Positions 7,810 to 18,942 of a stretch of DNA of 64,000 nt are shown one piece after another; within the stretch, counting starts at the first letter, position 1, and every line of letters begins with the position of its first letter. The notes beneath the pieces were generated by a model. The model ran no database searches, had not been told where the DNA came from, and was given only the letters and a program-made list of their open reading frames with translations. Made by a program: the position numbers and the translations under genes. This stretch comes from Siderastrea siderea (taxonomy: Eukaryota; Cnidaria; Anthozoa; Scleractinia; Rhizangiidae), in contig OZ034977.1 in NCBI GenBank assembly GCA_964030785.1, positions 25,615,652 to 25,679,651 on the forward strand, written 5' to 3'.

Positions 7810-9322
7810 TTATCTCGGCGACGCTGTCATCACTGTCTCCTCCAAGAACCAAAATTGCAAAACACTTCGGGCATGGCGGAATTTCTTTCTGTTGCTGCTG
7901 TGGGATCTGCGCATGAAAACGAAATATTTTCCAGCGCACAGCCATCATCTCAGTCTCTTTGTCATCAATGGCTCCACTCTTGACGAAAATTATTTCATTC
8001 TTTCCTGTGGCGAAAATTGGCGTATCTTTGTCGAAAACTATGTCCTTTGCATAGTGTGACTTTGGAGCCGGCAAATGTACTAACTGCCCTTCCAGTAATA
8101 ACAATAGGTCATGCCACGGAATAATGCAAGGCGACCACCTGAAATCATTAAGAAAAATGCATTCTGCCTTTTCTGCGCCCACCCACGCGAAACTTGTACA
8201 TGCGGGATTTGAAAAGGTATTAAAAATAACATTTAGAGGATTCAACAGAAAGGTTTTACCACAGTTAGCAACACCAATATTCATGATATTACGGTATTTT
8301 CCCCGTCCCTTCTCTAGTAAATCTTGAATACTCCTGCCATAATACTGAGCATCGATGCCGTTACATGCCAGTACCTCTTTAGCACATGTCAACCACTGCC
8401 CATAACAACCCTCCACGCACTGTCCTTCCTTCGCCTCATTTATCAGTTCGATTCTTGTTTTCGTCTGTCTGTCCAGTTGTTGTTTTGAATTCTCCATTTC
8501 CCAGGTAGTTTCCAAAACTTCAGCGACAACCTTAGGGCCCCTGTTAACGATAAACTCCGCCAGATCAATTTTCCCCTCTTGTTTCTGTTCTCTTGCAAGA
8601 GCAAGTAACTCTGTGCGAGACTTGATATTCTTGGCGAGGATGATTTCGGAAAGTTCATAGCTTGTCATGCGTTTCCTCTTTGCCTTTCCCTTGGCCTTGG
8701 ATTTGCTGTTAGTTGGTGCTTCCATTTCGTCAATCTTTCCGTGCTCGAACTCGTCATCTTCGTCGCCCATGTCATCGTTTAAACCTCTCTTTGGTTGCTT
8801 ACTGTTTGCTGCTAGTGAATTAGCAAAAGAAGCCCGGTTCGTTCTTGGCGGATTACTATTGCTGAGATCTGGATGGCCAGAACTCTGAATGTAATCTTCA
8901 TCCTCTTTTGTCACGTACTGCCAGGCACTAAAATAATTTGCGTGGATAGCGGAGAAATGAACCGAGATTCCACACCGCTCTGACAAAAACCTCTTACTAG
9001 ACAACCACCGTTTATTTTTATCCAACTTGACAGCCATGTGGTAGTGGATACCAAAATTAAGGTGTCTTTCCATGGAACAACACCACTGAATTATTTTGGC
9101 TGGGGTATCATAGAAAGAATGAACAACGGCGTCAACGAAAGACTGTCTTGTAGGAAAGCGGGCTTCATCTGCTTGACTGTACGTTATTAAGTACACTTTA
9201 CGTACAGCACGAGCGTTGATCTCTTGCCGGTTTACTTCAGGCATCTCGGTACCAGTATGCTCCTGTGTTTCACTTGCTTCGGAGGAAGCTGAATCGGACT
9301 CATATCCTTTTATCATTTCCAT
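7793..9322 (-). CDS. HUH-SF3 Rep, copy 3
   Basis: 509 aa, intact, same protein as copy 1. Confidence 0.88.
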   Translation of the reverse strand: MEMIKGYESDSASSEASETQEHTGTEMPEVNRQEINARAVRKVYLITYSQADEARFPTRQSFVDAVVHSFYDTPAKIIQWCCSMERHLNFGIHYHMAVKLDKNKRWLSSKRFLSERCGISVHFSAIHANYFSAWQYVTKEDEDYIQSSGHPDLSNSNPPRTNRASFANSLAANSKQPKRGLNDDMGDEDDEFEHGKIDEMEAPTNSKSKAKGKAKRKRMTSYELSEIILAKNIKSRTELLALAREQKQEGKIDLAEFIVNRGPKVVAEVLETTWEMENSKQQLDRQTKTRIELINEAKEGQCVEGCYGQWLTCAKEVLACNGIDAQYYGRSIQDLLEKGRGKYRNIMNIGVANCGKTFLLNPLNVIFNTFSNPACTSFAWVGAEKAECIFLNDFRWSPCIIPWHDLLLLLEGQLVHLPAPKSHYAKDIVFDKDTPIFATGKNEIIFVKSGAIDDKETEMMAVRWKIFRFHAQIPQQQQKEIPPCPKCFAILVLGGDSDDSVAEITSNHE

Positions 9323-10054
9323 AATGACTTCAAGAAGGGAAAACAAGTGTTATTATGCCTTGCGAAATTGATTGTGAACGTGCCGAAGACGACAACAATC
9401 ACTTTGAAAATCGACATTTGATACGACCAAAAGATATCACACACAAAATTCGTTAGCTAAAAACTTGATTTTTTAATGCTAAAAACTACTACACATGACA
9501 ATTTTCTAAATCTGTACTTTACTTGGCGGATATTTCCTTTATGTAATGGCGTTGTACTCAGTTTCACTTTTTGCTGTTCAGCAAAGATTTTCAAACACAA
9601 ATCCCCCCTCCCCCTATCCAATGTTGTACCGGGATAAACGCTGGTTCCCACCTAGCAAATTCAACACGGGATAAACGCTGGTTCCCACCTAGCAAATTCA
9701 ACATTGTTTGGGGGGGATGGGGGGTATATTTTAGTGGGTAAGGGGGATTTTAAAGCTAGGTATGCCAAAAAAAGGGGAATGTCTCAACACTTTTGACGCT
9801 CATTGTAGGTATGCCAAAAAAAGGGGAATGTCTCAACACTTTTGACGCTCATTGTCCGAATGTGAAAACTTGGTATATTGGGAAAACAAAACGTTGCGTT
9901 ACTCTGATTTGAACGTAAATTACGCAAATTAGCTAAATAATGACATTTATACCGATTTGCGTGACTTCTCGCTAATTAGTGCGAAAATAAAGTGATTTTT
10001 TCATTTGCACAGTGACGTCACAAAAGTGTGAAATTCATCTCGTATAGAGGGAAG

Positions 10055-11155
10055 ATGGCTTTTACCGGTAAAATAAGTCCAGAAAGTCGTGCGTATGTCC
10101 TGTTTGCAATGAAATGCAAACGCCTCAGAAAAAGGGACATTATCGAGCAAGTTAATATATCGCGGGCTTCACTTTATCGAATTTTAAAGCAAAAAAAGGA
10201 TGCGAAACGGAAGAAAGCGCGTGCAAGTGAGGACACCGTCTTTGGTCGGCCACGCAAACTAGGACCCCGAGAGGAGCGCATGTTGCTGCGAAAAATTCAT
10301 CCACTGAGAAAAGCAGAAGGACAGTTTACTGTAAAGCGACTTATGCGAGAAGCAGGTATTAATTCCAATAACGTATCCTGCAGGACTGTTCAACGTTTCT
10401 TACGTTCCAAAGGTTACAAATACCTACACGCGAGACAAAAAGGACTCTTAACAGAACAGGATATTGTCAAGCGATTAAAGTTCGCACGGGAGATGAAACG
10501 CGAACATACTGAAGATTTTTGGACAAAAGAGATTGCATTCTATTTAGATGGCGTAAGTTTTGTCCACAAATATAATCCCGCAGATCAAGCGCGTGCCCCT
10601 AAAGGACGAATTTGGCGTAAAGACGACGAGGGCTTAGCATTGGGCTGCACCGCGAAAGGCTCGCATTGTGGGACAGGGGGAAGAGTAGCCAAATTTATGG
10701 TTGCTATAACCTATAGGGAAGGAGTCATACTCTGTGAACACTACGATAATCTTAACGGGGCCTATTTTAAGGATTTAATTGAGCGAGAATTTGAACGAAT
10801 GTTTAGGGACGCCAATAAGGGTACGTCCAAGCTTTTTATGCAAGATGGCGATCCCAGTCAGAATTCAGCGCTAGCACGTTCCGCATGGCAAGAGATAGGG
10901 GCCCAGCTGATGTCCTTGCCACCTAGGAGCGGAGACATTCATTGTATAGAATCTATCTTTCACATAGTGAAAATTAATTTGCGGGACGATGCACTGAAGA
11001 AGAACATAACTTATGAAACCTTTCCAGATTTCTGTAAACGCGTGGAGGACACGATCAGGTCCCTGGATAAGAAGATAATTGACAAGACGATAGAAACAAT
11101 GCAGAAGAGAATAGAGTTAGTTATACAAAGAAAAGGACAGCGAACCAAATATTAA
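10055..11155 (+). CDS. DD34E transposase, copy 3
   Basis: 366 aa, intact, Leu233. A silent Arg codon change (CGG to CGA) at 10798 marks this copy. Confidence 0.9.
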   Translation: MAFTGKISPESRAYVLFAMKCKRLRKRDIIEQVNISRASLYRILKQKKDAKRKKARASEDTVFGRPRKLGPREERMLLRKIHPLRKAEGQFTVKRLMREAGINSNNVSCRTVQRFLRSKGYKYLHARQKGLLTEQDIVKRLKFAREMKREHTEDFWTKEIAFYLDGVSFVHKYNPADQARAPKGRIWRKDDEGLALGCTAKGSHCGTGGRVAKFMVAITYREGVILCEHYDNLNGAYFKDLIEREFERMFRDANKGTSKLFMQDGDPSQNSALARSAWQEIGAQLMSLPPRSGDIHCIESIFHIVKINLRDDALKKNITYETFPDFCKRVEDTIRSLDKKIIDKTIETMQKRIELVIQRKGQRTKY

Positions 11156-11414
11156 ATGCGTTATTATCTGTGGATCATATATTTCAGTCTTTGAAAAGTG
11201 CCGTCTGTCGCGTGACATTGTAGGTCAGCTACGTCACTGTGAACTTGGGCGCGTGACCTTGCGTAATCGTTACATTTCCTTGCTTGAATGTGTATTTTAT
11301 ACTTAAAGTAATGGTAAAATTACCAAATAAATCAAACAGATATGTAGTACTGTCTCTGTTTTAATATATGCCGTGAACAAAATGAATATATCAGCTATAT
11401 TTCTCCAGTTTCAA

Positions 11415-11520
11415 CGAGTAACCACGAGTAACCACGAGTAACCACTCATTAATTAAACAACATTATCTGAACACTTATTGTCTTTCTATTTGGTTACTCG
11501 TGGTTACTCGTGGTTACTCG
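11415..11520. repeat. Iteron inverted repeat, unit 4
   Basis: Arms 11415-11444 and 11491-11520. Confidence 0.65.
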
Positions 11521-13033
11521 TTATCTCGGCGACGCTGTCATCACTGTCTCCTCCAAGAACCAAAATTGCAAAACACTTCGGGCATGGCGGAATTTCTTTC
11601 TGTTGCTGCTGTGGGATCTGCGCATGAAAACGAAATATTTTCCAGCGCACAGCCATCATCTCAGTCTCTTTGTCATCAATGGCTCCACTCTTGACGAAAA
11701 TTATTTCATTCTTTCCTGTGGCGAAAATTGGCGTATCTTTGTCGAAAACTATGTCCTTTGCATAGTGTGACTTTGGAGCCGGCAAATGTACTAACTGCCC
11801 TTCCAGTAATAACAATAGGTCATGCCACGGAATAATGCAAGGCGACCACCTGAAATCATTAAGAAAAATGCATTCTGCCTTTTCTGCGCCCACCCACGCG
11901 AAACTTGTACATGCGGGATTTGAAAAGGTATTAAAAATAACATTTAGAGGATTCAACAGAAAGGTTTTACCACAGTTAGCAACACCAATATTCATGATAT
12001 TACGGTATTTTCCCCGTCCCTTCTCTAGTAAATCTTGAATACTCCTGCCATAATACTGAGCATCGATGCCGTTACATGCCAGTACCTCTTTAGCACATGT
12101 CAACCACTGCCCATAACAACCCTCCACGCACTGTCCTTCCTTCGCCTCATTTATCAGTTCGATTCTTGTTTTCGTCTGTCTGTCCAGTTGTTGTTTTGAA
12201 TTCTCCATTTCCCAGGTAGTTTCCAAAACTTCAGCGACAACCTTAGGGCCCCTGTTAACGATAAACTCCGCCAGATCAATTTTCCCCTCTTGTTTCTGTT
12301 CTCTTGCAAGAGCAAGTAACTCTGTGCGAGACTTGATATTCTTGGCGAGGATGATTTCGGAAAGTTCATAGCTTGTCATGCGTTTCCTCTTTGCCTTTCC
12401 CTTGGCCTTGGATTTGCTGTTAGTTGGTGCTTCCATTTCGTCAATCTTTCCGTGCTCGAACTCGTCATCTTCGTCGCCCATGTCATCGTTTAAACCTCTC
12501 TTTGGTTGCTTACTGTTTGCTGCTAGTGAATTAGCAAAAGAAGCCCGGTTCGTTCTTGGCGGATTACTATTGCTGAGATCTGGATGGCCAGAACTCTGAA
12601 TGTAATCTTCATCCTCTTTTGTCACGTACTGCCAGGCACTAAAATAATTTGCGTGGATAGCGGAGAAATGAACCGAGATTCCACACCGCTCTGACAAAAA
12701 CCTCTTACTAGACAACCACCGTTTATTTTTATCCAACTTGACAGCCATGTGGTAGTGGATACCAAAATTAAGGTGTCTTTCCATGGAACAACACCACTGA
12801 ATTATTTTGGCTGGGGTATCATAGAAAGAATGAACAACGGCGTCAACGAAAGACTGTCTTGTAGGAAAGCGGGCTTCATCTGCTTGACTGTACGTTATTA
12901 AGTACACTTTACGTACAGCACGAGCGTTGATCTCTTGCCGGTTTACTTCAGGCATCTCGGTACCAGTATGCTCCTGTGTTTCACTTGCTTCGGAGGAAGC
13001 TGAATCGGACTCATATCCTTTTATCATTTCCAT
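11504..13033 (-). CDS. HUH-SF3 Rep, copy 4
   Basis: 509 aa, intact, same protein as copy 1. Confidence 0.88.
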   Translation of the reverse strand: MEMIKGYESDSASSEASETQEHTGTEMPEVNRQEINARAVRKVYLITYSQADEARFPTRQSFVDAVVHSFYDTPAKIIQWCCSMERHLNFGIHYHMAVKLDKNKRWLSSKRFLSERCGISVHFSAIHANYFSAWQYVTKEDEDYIQSSGHPDLSNSNPPRTNRASFANSLAANSKQPKRGLNDDMGDEDDEFEHGKIDEMEAPTNSKSKAKGKAKRKRMTSYELSEIILAKNIKSRTELLALAREQKQEGKIDLAEFIVNRGPKVVAEVLETTWEMENSKQQLDRQTKTRIELINEAKEGQCVEGCYGQWLTCAKEVLACNGIDAQYYGRSIQDLLEKGRGKYRNIMNIGVANCGKTFLLNPLNVIFNTFSNPACTSFAWVGAEKAECIFLNDFRWSPCIIPWHDLLLLLEGQLVHLPAPKSHYAKDIVFDKDTPIFATGKNEIIFVKSGAIDDKETEMMAVRWKIFRFHAQIPQQQQKEIPPCPKCFAILVLGGDSDDSVAEITSNHE

Positions 13034-13765
13034 AATGACTTCAAGAAGGGAAAACAAGTGTTATTATGCCTTGCGAAATTGATTGTGAACGTGCCGAAGA
13101 CGACAACAATCACTTTGAAAATCGACATTTGATACGACCAAAAGATATCACACACAAAATTCGTTAGCTAAAAACTTGATTTTTTAATGCTAAAAACTAC
13201 TACACATGACAATTTTCTAAATCTGTACTTTACTTGGCGGATATTTCCTTTATGTAATGGCGTTGTACTCAGTTTCACTTTTTGCTGTTCAGCAAAGATT
13301 TTCAAACACAAATCCCCCCTCCCCCTATCCAATGTTGTACCGGGATAAACGCTGGTTCCCACCTAGCAAATTCAACACGGGATAAACGCTGGTTCCCACC
13401 TAGCAAATTCAACATTGTTTGGGGGGGATGGGGGGTATATTTTAGTGGGTAAGGGGGATTTTAAAGCTAGGTATGCCAAAAAAAGGGGAATGTCTCAACA
13501 CTTTTGACGCTCATTGTAGGTATGCCAAAAAAAGGGGAATGTCTCAACACTTTTGACGCTCATTGTCCGAATGTGAAAACTTGGTATATTGGGAAAACAA
13601 AACGTTGCGTTACTCTGATTTGAACGTAAATTACGCAAATTAGCTAAATAATGACATTTATACCGATTTGCGTGACTTCTCGCTAATTAGTGCGAAAATA
13701 AAGTGATTTTTTCATTTGCACAGTGACGTCACAAAAGTGTGAAATTCATCTCGTATAGAGGGAAG

Positions 13766-14866
13766 ATGGCTTTTACCGGTAAAATAAGTCCAGAAAGTCG
13801 TGCGTATGTCCTGTTTGCAATGAAATGCAAACGCCTCAGAAAAAGGGACATTATCGAGCAAGTTAATATATCGCGGGCTTCACTTTATCGAATTTTAAAG
13901 CAAAAAAAGGATGCGAAACGGAAGAAAGCGCGTGCAAGTGAGGACACCGTCTTTGGTCGGCCACGCAAACTAGGACCCCGAGAGGAGCGCATGTTGCTGC
14001 GAAAAATTCATCCACTGAGAAAAGCAGAAGGACAGTTTACTGTAAAGCGACTTATGCGAGAAGCAGGTATTAATTCCAATAACGTATCCTGCAGGACTGT
14101 TCAACGTTTCTTACGTTCCAAAGGTTACAAATACCTACACGCGAGACAAAAAGGACTCTTAACAGAACAGGATATTGTCAAGCGATTAAAGTTCGCACGG
14201 GAGATGAAACGCGAACATACTGAAGATTTTTGGACAAAAGAGATTGCATTCTATTTAGATGGCGTAAGTTTTGTCCACAAATATAATCCCGCAGATCAAG
14301 CGCGTGCCCCTAAAGGACGAATTTGGCGTAAAGACGACGAGGGCTTAGCATTGGGCTGCACCGCGAAAGGCTCGCATTGTGGGACAGGGGGAAGAGTAGC
14401 CAAATTTATGGTTGCTATAACCTATAGGGAAGGAGTCATACTCTGTGAACACTACGATAATCGTAACGGGGCCTATTTTAAGGATTTAATTGAGCGAGAA
14501 TTTGAACGGATGTTTAGGGACGCCAATAAGGGTACGTCCAAGCTTTTTATGCAAGATGGCGATCCCAGTCAGAATTCAGCGCTAGCACGTTCCGCATGGC
14601 AAGAGATAGGGGCCCAGCTGATGTCCTTGCCACCTAGGAGCGGAGACATTCATTGTATAGAATCTATCTTTCACATAGTGAAAATTAATTTGCGGGACGA
14701 TGCACTGAAGAAGAACATAACTTATGAAACCTTTCCAGATTTCTGTAAACGCGTGGAGGACACGATCAGGTCCCTGGATAAGAAGATAATTGACAAGACG
14801 ATAGAAACAATGCAGAAGAGAATAGAGTTAGTTATACAAAGAAAAGGACAGCGAACCAAATATTAA
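13766..14866 (+). CDS. DD34E transposase, copy 4 (Arg233)
   Basis: 366 aa, intact. Leu233 is replaced by Arg, between the first and second catalytic Asp residues. The effect on activity is unknown. Confidence 0.9.
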   Translation: MAFTGKISPESRAYVLFAMKCKRLRKRDIIEQVNISRASLYRILKQKKDAKRKKARASEDTVFGRPRKLGPREERMLLRKIHPLRKAEGQFTVKRLMREAGINSNNVSCRTVQRFLRSKGYKYLHARQKGLLTEQDIVKRLKFAREMKREHTEDFWTKEIAFYLDGVSFVHKYNPADQARAPKGRIWRKDDEGLALGCTAKGSHCGTGGRVAKFMVAITYREGVILCEHYDNRNGAYFKDLIEREFERMFRDANKGTSKLFMQDGDPSQNSALARSAWQEIGAQLMSLPPRSGDIHCIESIFHIVKINLRDDALKKNITYETFPDFCKRVEDTIRSLDKKIIDKTIETMQKRIELVIQRKGQRTKY

Positions 14867-15125
14867 ATGCGTTATTATCTGTGGATCATATATTTCAGTC
14901 TTTGAAAAGTGCCGTCTGTCGCGTGACATTGTAGGTCAGCTACGTCACTGTGAACTTGGGCGCGTGACCTTGCGTAATCGTTACATTTCCTTGCTTGAAT
15001 GTGTATTTTATACTTAAAGTAATGGTAAAATTACCAAATAAATCAAACAGATATGTAGTACTGTCTCTGTTTTAATATATGCCGTGAACAAAATGAATAT
15101 ATCAGCTATATTTCTCCAGTTTCAA

Positions 15126-15231
15126 CGAGTAACCACGAGTAACCACGAGTAACCACTCATTAATTAAACAACATTATCTGAACACTTATTGTCTTTCTAT
15201 TTGGTTACTCGTGGTTACTCGTGGTTACTCG
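15126..15231. repeat. Iteron inverted repeat, unit 5
   Basis: Arms 15126-15155 and 15202-15231. Confidence 0.65.
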
Positions 15232-16744
15232 TTATCTCGGCGACGCTGTCATCACTGTCTCCTCCAAGAACCAAAATTGCAAAACACTTCGGGCATGGCG
15301 GAATTTCTTTCTGTTGCTGCTGTGGGATCTGCGCATGAAAACGAAATATTTTCCAGCGCACAGCCATCATCTCAGTCTCTTTGTCATCAATGGCTCCACT
15401 CTTGACGAAAATTATTTCATTCTTTCCTGTGGCGAAAATTGGCGTATCTTTGTCGAAAACTATGTCCTTTGCATAGTGTGACTTTGGAGCCGGCAAATGT
15501 ACTAACTGCCCTTCCAGTAATAACAATAGGTCATGCCACGGAATAATGCAAGGCGACCACCTGAAATCATTAAGAAAAATGCATTCTGCCTTTTCTGCGC
15601 CCACCCACGCGAAACTTGTACATGCGGGATTTGAAAAGGTATTAAAAATAACATTTAGAGGATTCAACAGAAAGGTTTTACCACAGTTAGCAACACCAAT
15701 ATTCATGATATTACGGTATTTTCCCCGTCCCTTCTCTAGTAAATCTTGAATACTCCTGCCATAATACTGAGCATCGATGCCGTTACATGCCAGTACCTCT
15801 TTAGCACATGTCAACCACTGCCCATAACAACCCTCCACGCACTGTCCTTCCTTCGCCTCATTTATCAGTTCGATTCTTGTTTTCGTCTGTCTGTCCAGTT
15901 GTTGTTTTGAATTCTCCATTTCCCAGGTAGTTTCCAAAACTTCAGCGACAACCTTAGGGCCCCTGTTAACGATAAACTCCGCCAGATCAATTTTCCCCTC
16001 TTGTTTCTGTTCTCTTGCAAGAGCAAGTAACTCTGTGCGAGACTTGATATTCTTGGCGAGGATGATTTCGGAAAGTTCATAGCTTGTCATGCGTTTCCTC
16101 TTTGCCTTTCCCTTGGCCTTGGATTTGCTGTTAGTTGGTGCTTCCATTTCGTCAATCTTTCCGTGCTCGAACTCGTCATCTTCGTCGCCCATGTCATCGT
16201 TTAAACCTCTCTTTGGTTGCTTACTGTTTGCTGCTAGTGAATTAGCAAAAGAAGCCCGGTTCGTTCTTGGCGGATTACTATTGCTGAGATCTGGATGGCC
16301 AGAACTCTGAATGTAATCTTCATCCTCTTTTGTCACGTACTGCCAGGCACTAAAATAATTTGCGTGGATAGCGGAGAAATGAACCGAGATTCCACACCGC
16401 TCTGACAAAAACCTCTTACTAGACAACCACCGTTTATTTTTATCCAACTTGACAGCCATGTGGTAGTGGATACCAAAATTAAGGTGTCTTTCCATGGAAC
16501 AACACCACTGAATTATTTTGGCTGGGGTATCATAGAAAGAATGAACAACGGCGTCAACGAAAGACTGTCTTGTAGGAAAGCGGGCTTCATCTGCTTGACT
16601 GTACGTTATTAAGTACACTTTACGTACAGCACGAGCGTTGATCTCTTGCCGGTTTACTTCAGGCATCTCGGTACCAGTATGCTCCTGTGTTTCACTTGCT
16701 TCGGAGGAAGCTGAATCGGACTCATATCCTTTTATCATTTCCAT
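15215..16744 (-). CDS. HUH-SF3 Rep, copy 5
   Basis: 509 aa, intact, same protein as copy 1. Confidence 0.88.
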   Translation of the reverse strand: MEMIKGYESDSASSEASETQEHTGTEMPEVNRQEINARAVRKVYLITYSQADEARFPTRQSFVDAVVHSFYDTPAKIIQWCCSMERHLNFGIHYHMAVKLDKNKRWLSSKRFLSERCGISVHFSAIHANYFSAWQYVTKEDEDYIQSSGHPDLSNSNPPRTNRASFANSLAANSKQPKRGLNDDMGDEDDEFEHGKIDEMEAPTNSKSKAKGKAKRKRMTSYELSEIILAKNIKSRTELLALAREQKQEGKIDLAEFIVNRGPKVVAEVLETTWEMENSKQQLDRQTKTRIELINEAKEGQCVEGCYGQWLTCAKEVLACNGIDAQYYGRSIQDLLEKGRGKYRNIMNIGVANCGKTFLLNPLNVIFNTFSNPACTSFAWVGAEKAECIFLNDFRWSPCIIPWHDLLLLLEGQLVHLPAPKSHYAKDIVFDKDTPIFATGKNEIIFVKSGAIDDKETEMMAVRWKIFRFHAQIPQQQQKEIPPCPKCFAILVLGGDSDDSVAEITSNHE

Positions 16745-17476
16745 AATGACTTCAAGAAGGGAAAACAAGTGTTATTATGCCTTGCGAAATTGATTGTGAA
16801 CGTGCCGAAGACGACAACAATCACTTTGAAAATCGACATTTGATACGACCAAAAGATATCACACACAAAATTCGTTAGCTAAAAACTTGATTTTTTAATG
16901 CTAAAAACTACTACACATGACAATTTTCTAAATCTGTACTTTACTTGGCGGATATTTCCTTTATGTAATGGCGTTGTACTCAGTTTCACTTTTTGCTGTT
17001 CAGCAAAGATTTTCAAACACAAATCCCCCCTCCCCCTATCCAATGTTGTACCGGGATAAACGCTGGTTCCCACCTAGCAAATTCAACACGGGATAAACGC
17101 TGGTTCCCACCTAGCAAATTCAACATTGTTTGGGGGGGATGGGGGGTATATTTTAGTGGGTAAGGGGGATTTTAAAGCTAGGTATGCCAAAAAAAGGGGA
17201 ATGTCTCAACACTTTTGACGCTCATTGTAGGTATGCCAAAAAAAGGGGAATGTCTCAACACTTTTGACGCTCATTGTCCGAATGTGAAAACTTGGTATAT
17301 TGGGAAAACAAAACGTTGCGTTACTCTGATTTGAACGTAAATTACGCAAATTAGCTAAATAATGACATTTATACCGATTTGCGTGACTTCTCGCTAATTA
17401 GTGCGAAAATAAAGTGATTTTTTCATTTGCACAGTGACGTCACAAAAGTGTGAAATTCATCTCGTATAGAGGGAAG

Positions 17477-18577
17477 ATGGCTTTTACCGGTAAAATAAGT
17501 CCAGAAAGTCGTGCGTATGTCCTGTTTGCAATGAAATGCAAACGCCTCAGAAAAAGGGACATTATCGAGCAAGTTAATATATCGCGGGCTTCACTTTATC
17601 GAATTTTAAAGCAAAAAAAGGATGCGAAACGGAAGAAAGCGCGTGCAAGTGAGGACACCGTCTTTGGTCGGCCACGCAAACTAGGACCCCGAGAGGAGCG
17701 CATGTTGCTGCGAAAAATTCATCCACTGAGAAAAGCAGAAGGACAGTTTACTGTAAAGCGACTTATGCGAGAAGCAGGTATTAATTCCAATAACGTATCC
17801 TGCAGGACTGTTCAACGTTTCTTACGTTCCAAAGGTTACAAATACCTACACGCGAGACAAAAAGGACTCTTAACAGAACAGGATATTGTCAAGCGATTAA
17901 AGTTCGCACGGGAGATGAAACGCGAACATACTGAAGATTTTTGGACAAAAGAGATTGCATTCTATTTAGATGGCGTAAGTTTTGTCCACAAATATAATCC
18001 CGCAGATCAAGCGCGTGCCCCTAAAGGACGAATTTGGCGTAAAGACGACGAGGGCTTAGCATTGGGCTGCACCGCGAAAGGCTCGCATTGTGGGACAGGG
18101 GGAAGAGTAGCCAAATTTATGGTTGCTATAACCTATAGGGAAGGAGTCATACTCTGTGAACACTACGATAATCGTAACGGGGCCTATTTTAAGGATTTAA
18201 TTGAGCGAGAATTTGAACGGATGTTTAGGGACGCCAATAAGGGTACGTCCAAGCTTTTTATGCAAGATGGCGATCCCAGTCAGAATTCAGCGCTAGCACG
18301 TTCCGCATGGCAAGAGATAGGGGCCCAGCTGATGTCCTTGCCACCTAGGAGCGGAGACATTCATTGTATAGAATCTATCTTTCACATAGTGAAAATTAAT
18401 TTGCGGGACGATGCACTGAAGAAGAACATAACTTATGAAACCTTTCCAGATTTCTGTAAACGCGTGGAGGACACGATCAGGTCCCTGGATAAGAAGATAA
18501 TTGACAAGACGATAGAAACAATGCAGAAGAGAATAGAGTTAGTTATACAAAGAAAAGGACAGCGAACCAAATATTAA
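17477..18577 (+). CDS. DD34E transposase, copy 5 (Arg233)
   Basis: 366 aa, intact, Arg233. Confidence 0.9.
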   Translation: MAFTGKISPESRAYVLFAMKCKRLRKRDIIEQVNISRASLYRILKQKKDAKRKKARASEDTVFGRPRKLGPREERMLLRKIHPLRKAEGQFTVKRLMREAGINSNNVSCRTVQRFLRSKGYKYLHARQKGLLTEQDIVKRLKFAREMKREHTEDFWTKEIAFYLDGVSFVHKYNPADQARAPKGRIWRKDDEGLALGCTAKGSHCGTGGRVAKFMVAITYREGVILCEHYDNRNGAYFKDLIEREFERMFRDANKGTSKLFMQDGDPSQNSALARSAWQEIGAQLMSLPPRSGDIHCIESIFHIVKINLRDDALKKNITYETFPDFCKRVEDTIRSLDKKIIDKTIETMQKRIELVIQRKGQRTKY

Positions 18578-18836
18578 ATGCGTTATTATCTGTGGATCAT
18601 ATATTTCAGTCTTTGAAAAGTGCCGTCTGTCGCGTGACATTGTAGGTCAGCTACGTCACTGTGAACTTGGGCGCGTGACCTTGCGTAATCGTTACATTTC
18701 CTTGCTTGAATGTGTATTTTATACTTAAAGTAATGGTAAAATTACCAAATAAATCAAACAGATATGTAGTACTGTCTCTGTTTTAATATATGCCGTGAAC
18801 AAAATGAATATATCAGCTATATTTCTCCAGTTTCAA

Positions 18837-18942
18837 CGAGTAACCACGAGTAACCACGAGTAACCACTCATTAATTAAACAACATTATCTGAACACTTAT
18901 TGTCTTTCTATTTGGTTACTCGTGGTTACTCGTGGTTACTCG
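18837..18942. repeat. Iteron inverted repeat, unit 6
   Basis: Arms 18837-18866 and 18913-18942. Confidence 0.65.

Larger units (their letters stand above)
7460..11170. repeat. Array unit 3 (3711 bp)
   Basis: Two 37-bp and two 49-bp repeats, no 112-bp module, transposase Leu233. Intergenic region 9323-10054. It is the last Leu233 unit before the Arg233 block. Confidence 0.95.
11171..14881. repeat. Array unit 4 (3711 bp)
   Basis: First unit of the Arg233 block (T to G at 14463). Two 37-bp and two 49-bp repeats. Intergenic region 13034-13765. Confidence 0.95.
14882..18592. repeat. Array unit 5 (3711 bp)
   Basis: Arg233 type; two 37-bp and two 49-bp repeats. Intergenic region 16745-17476. Confidence 0.95.
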
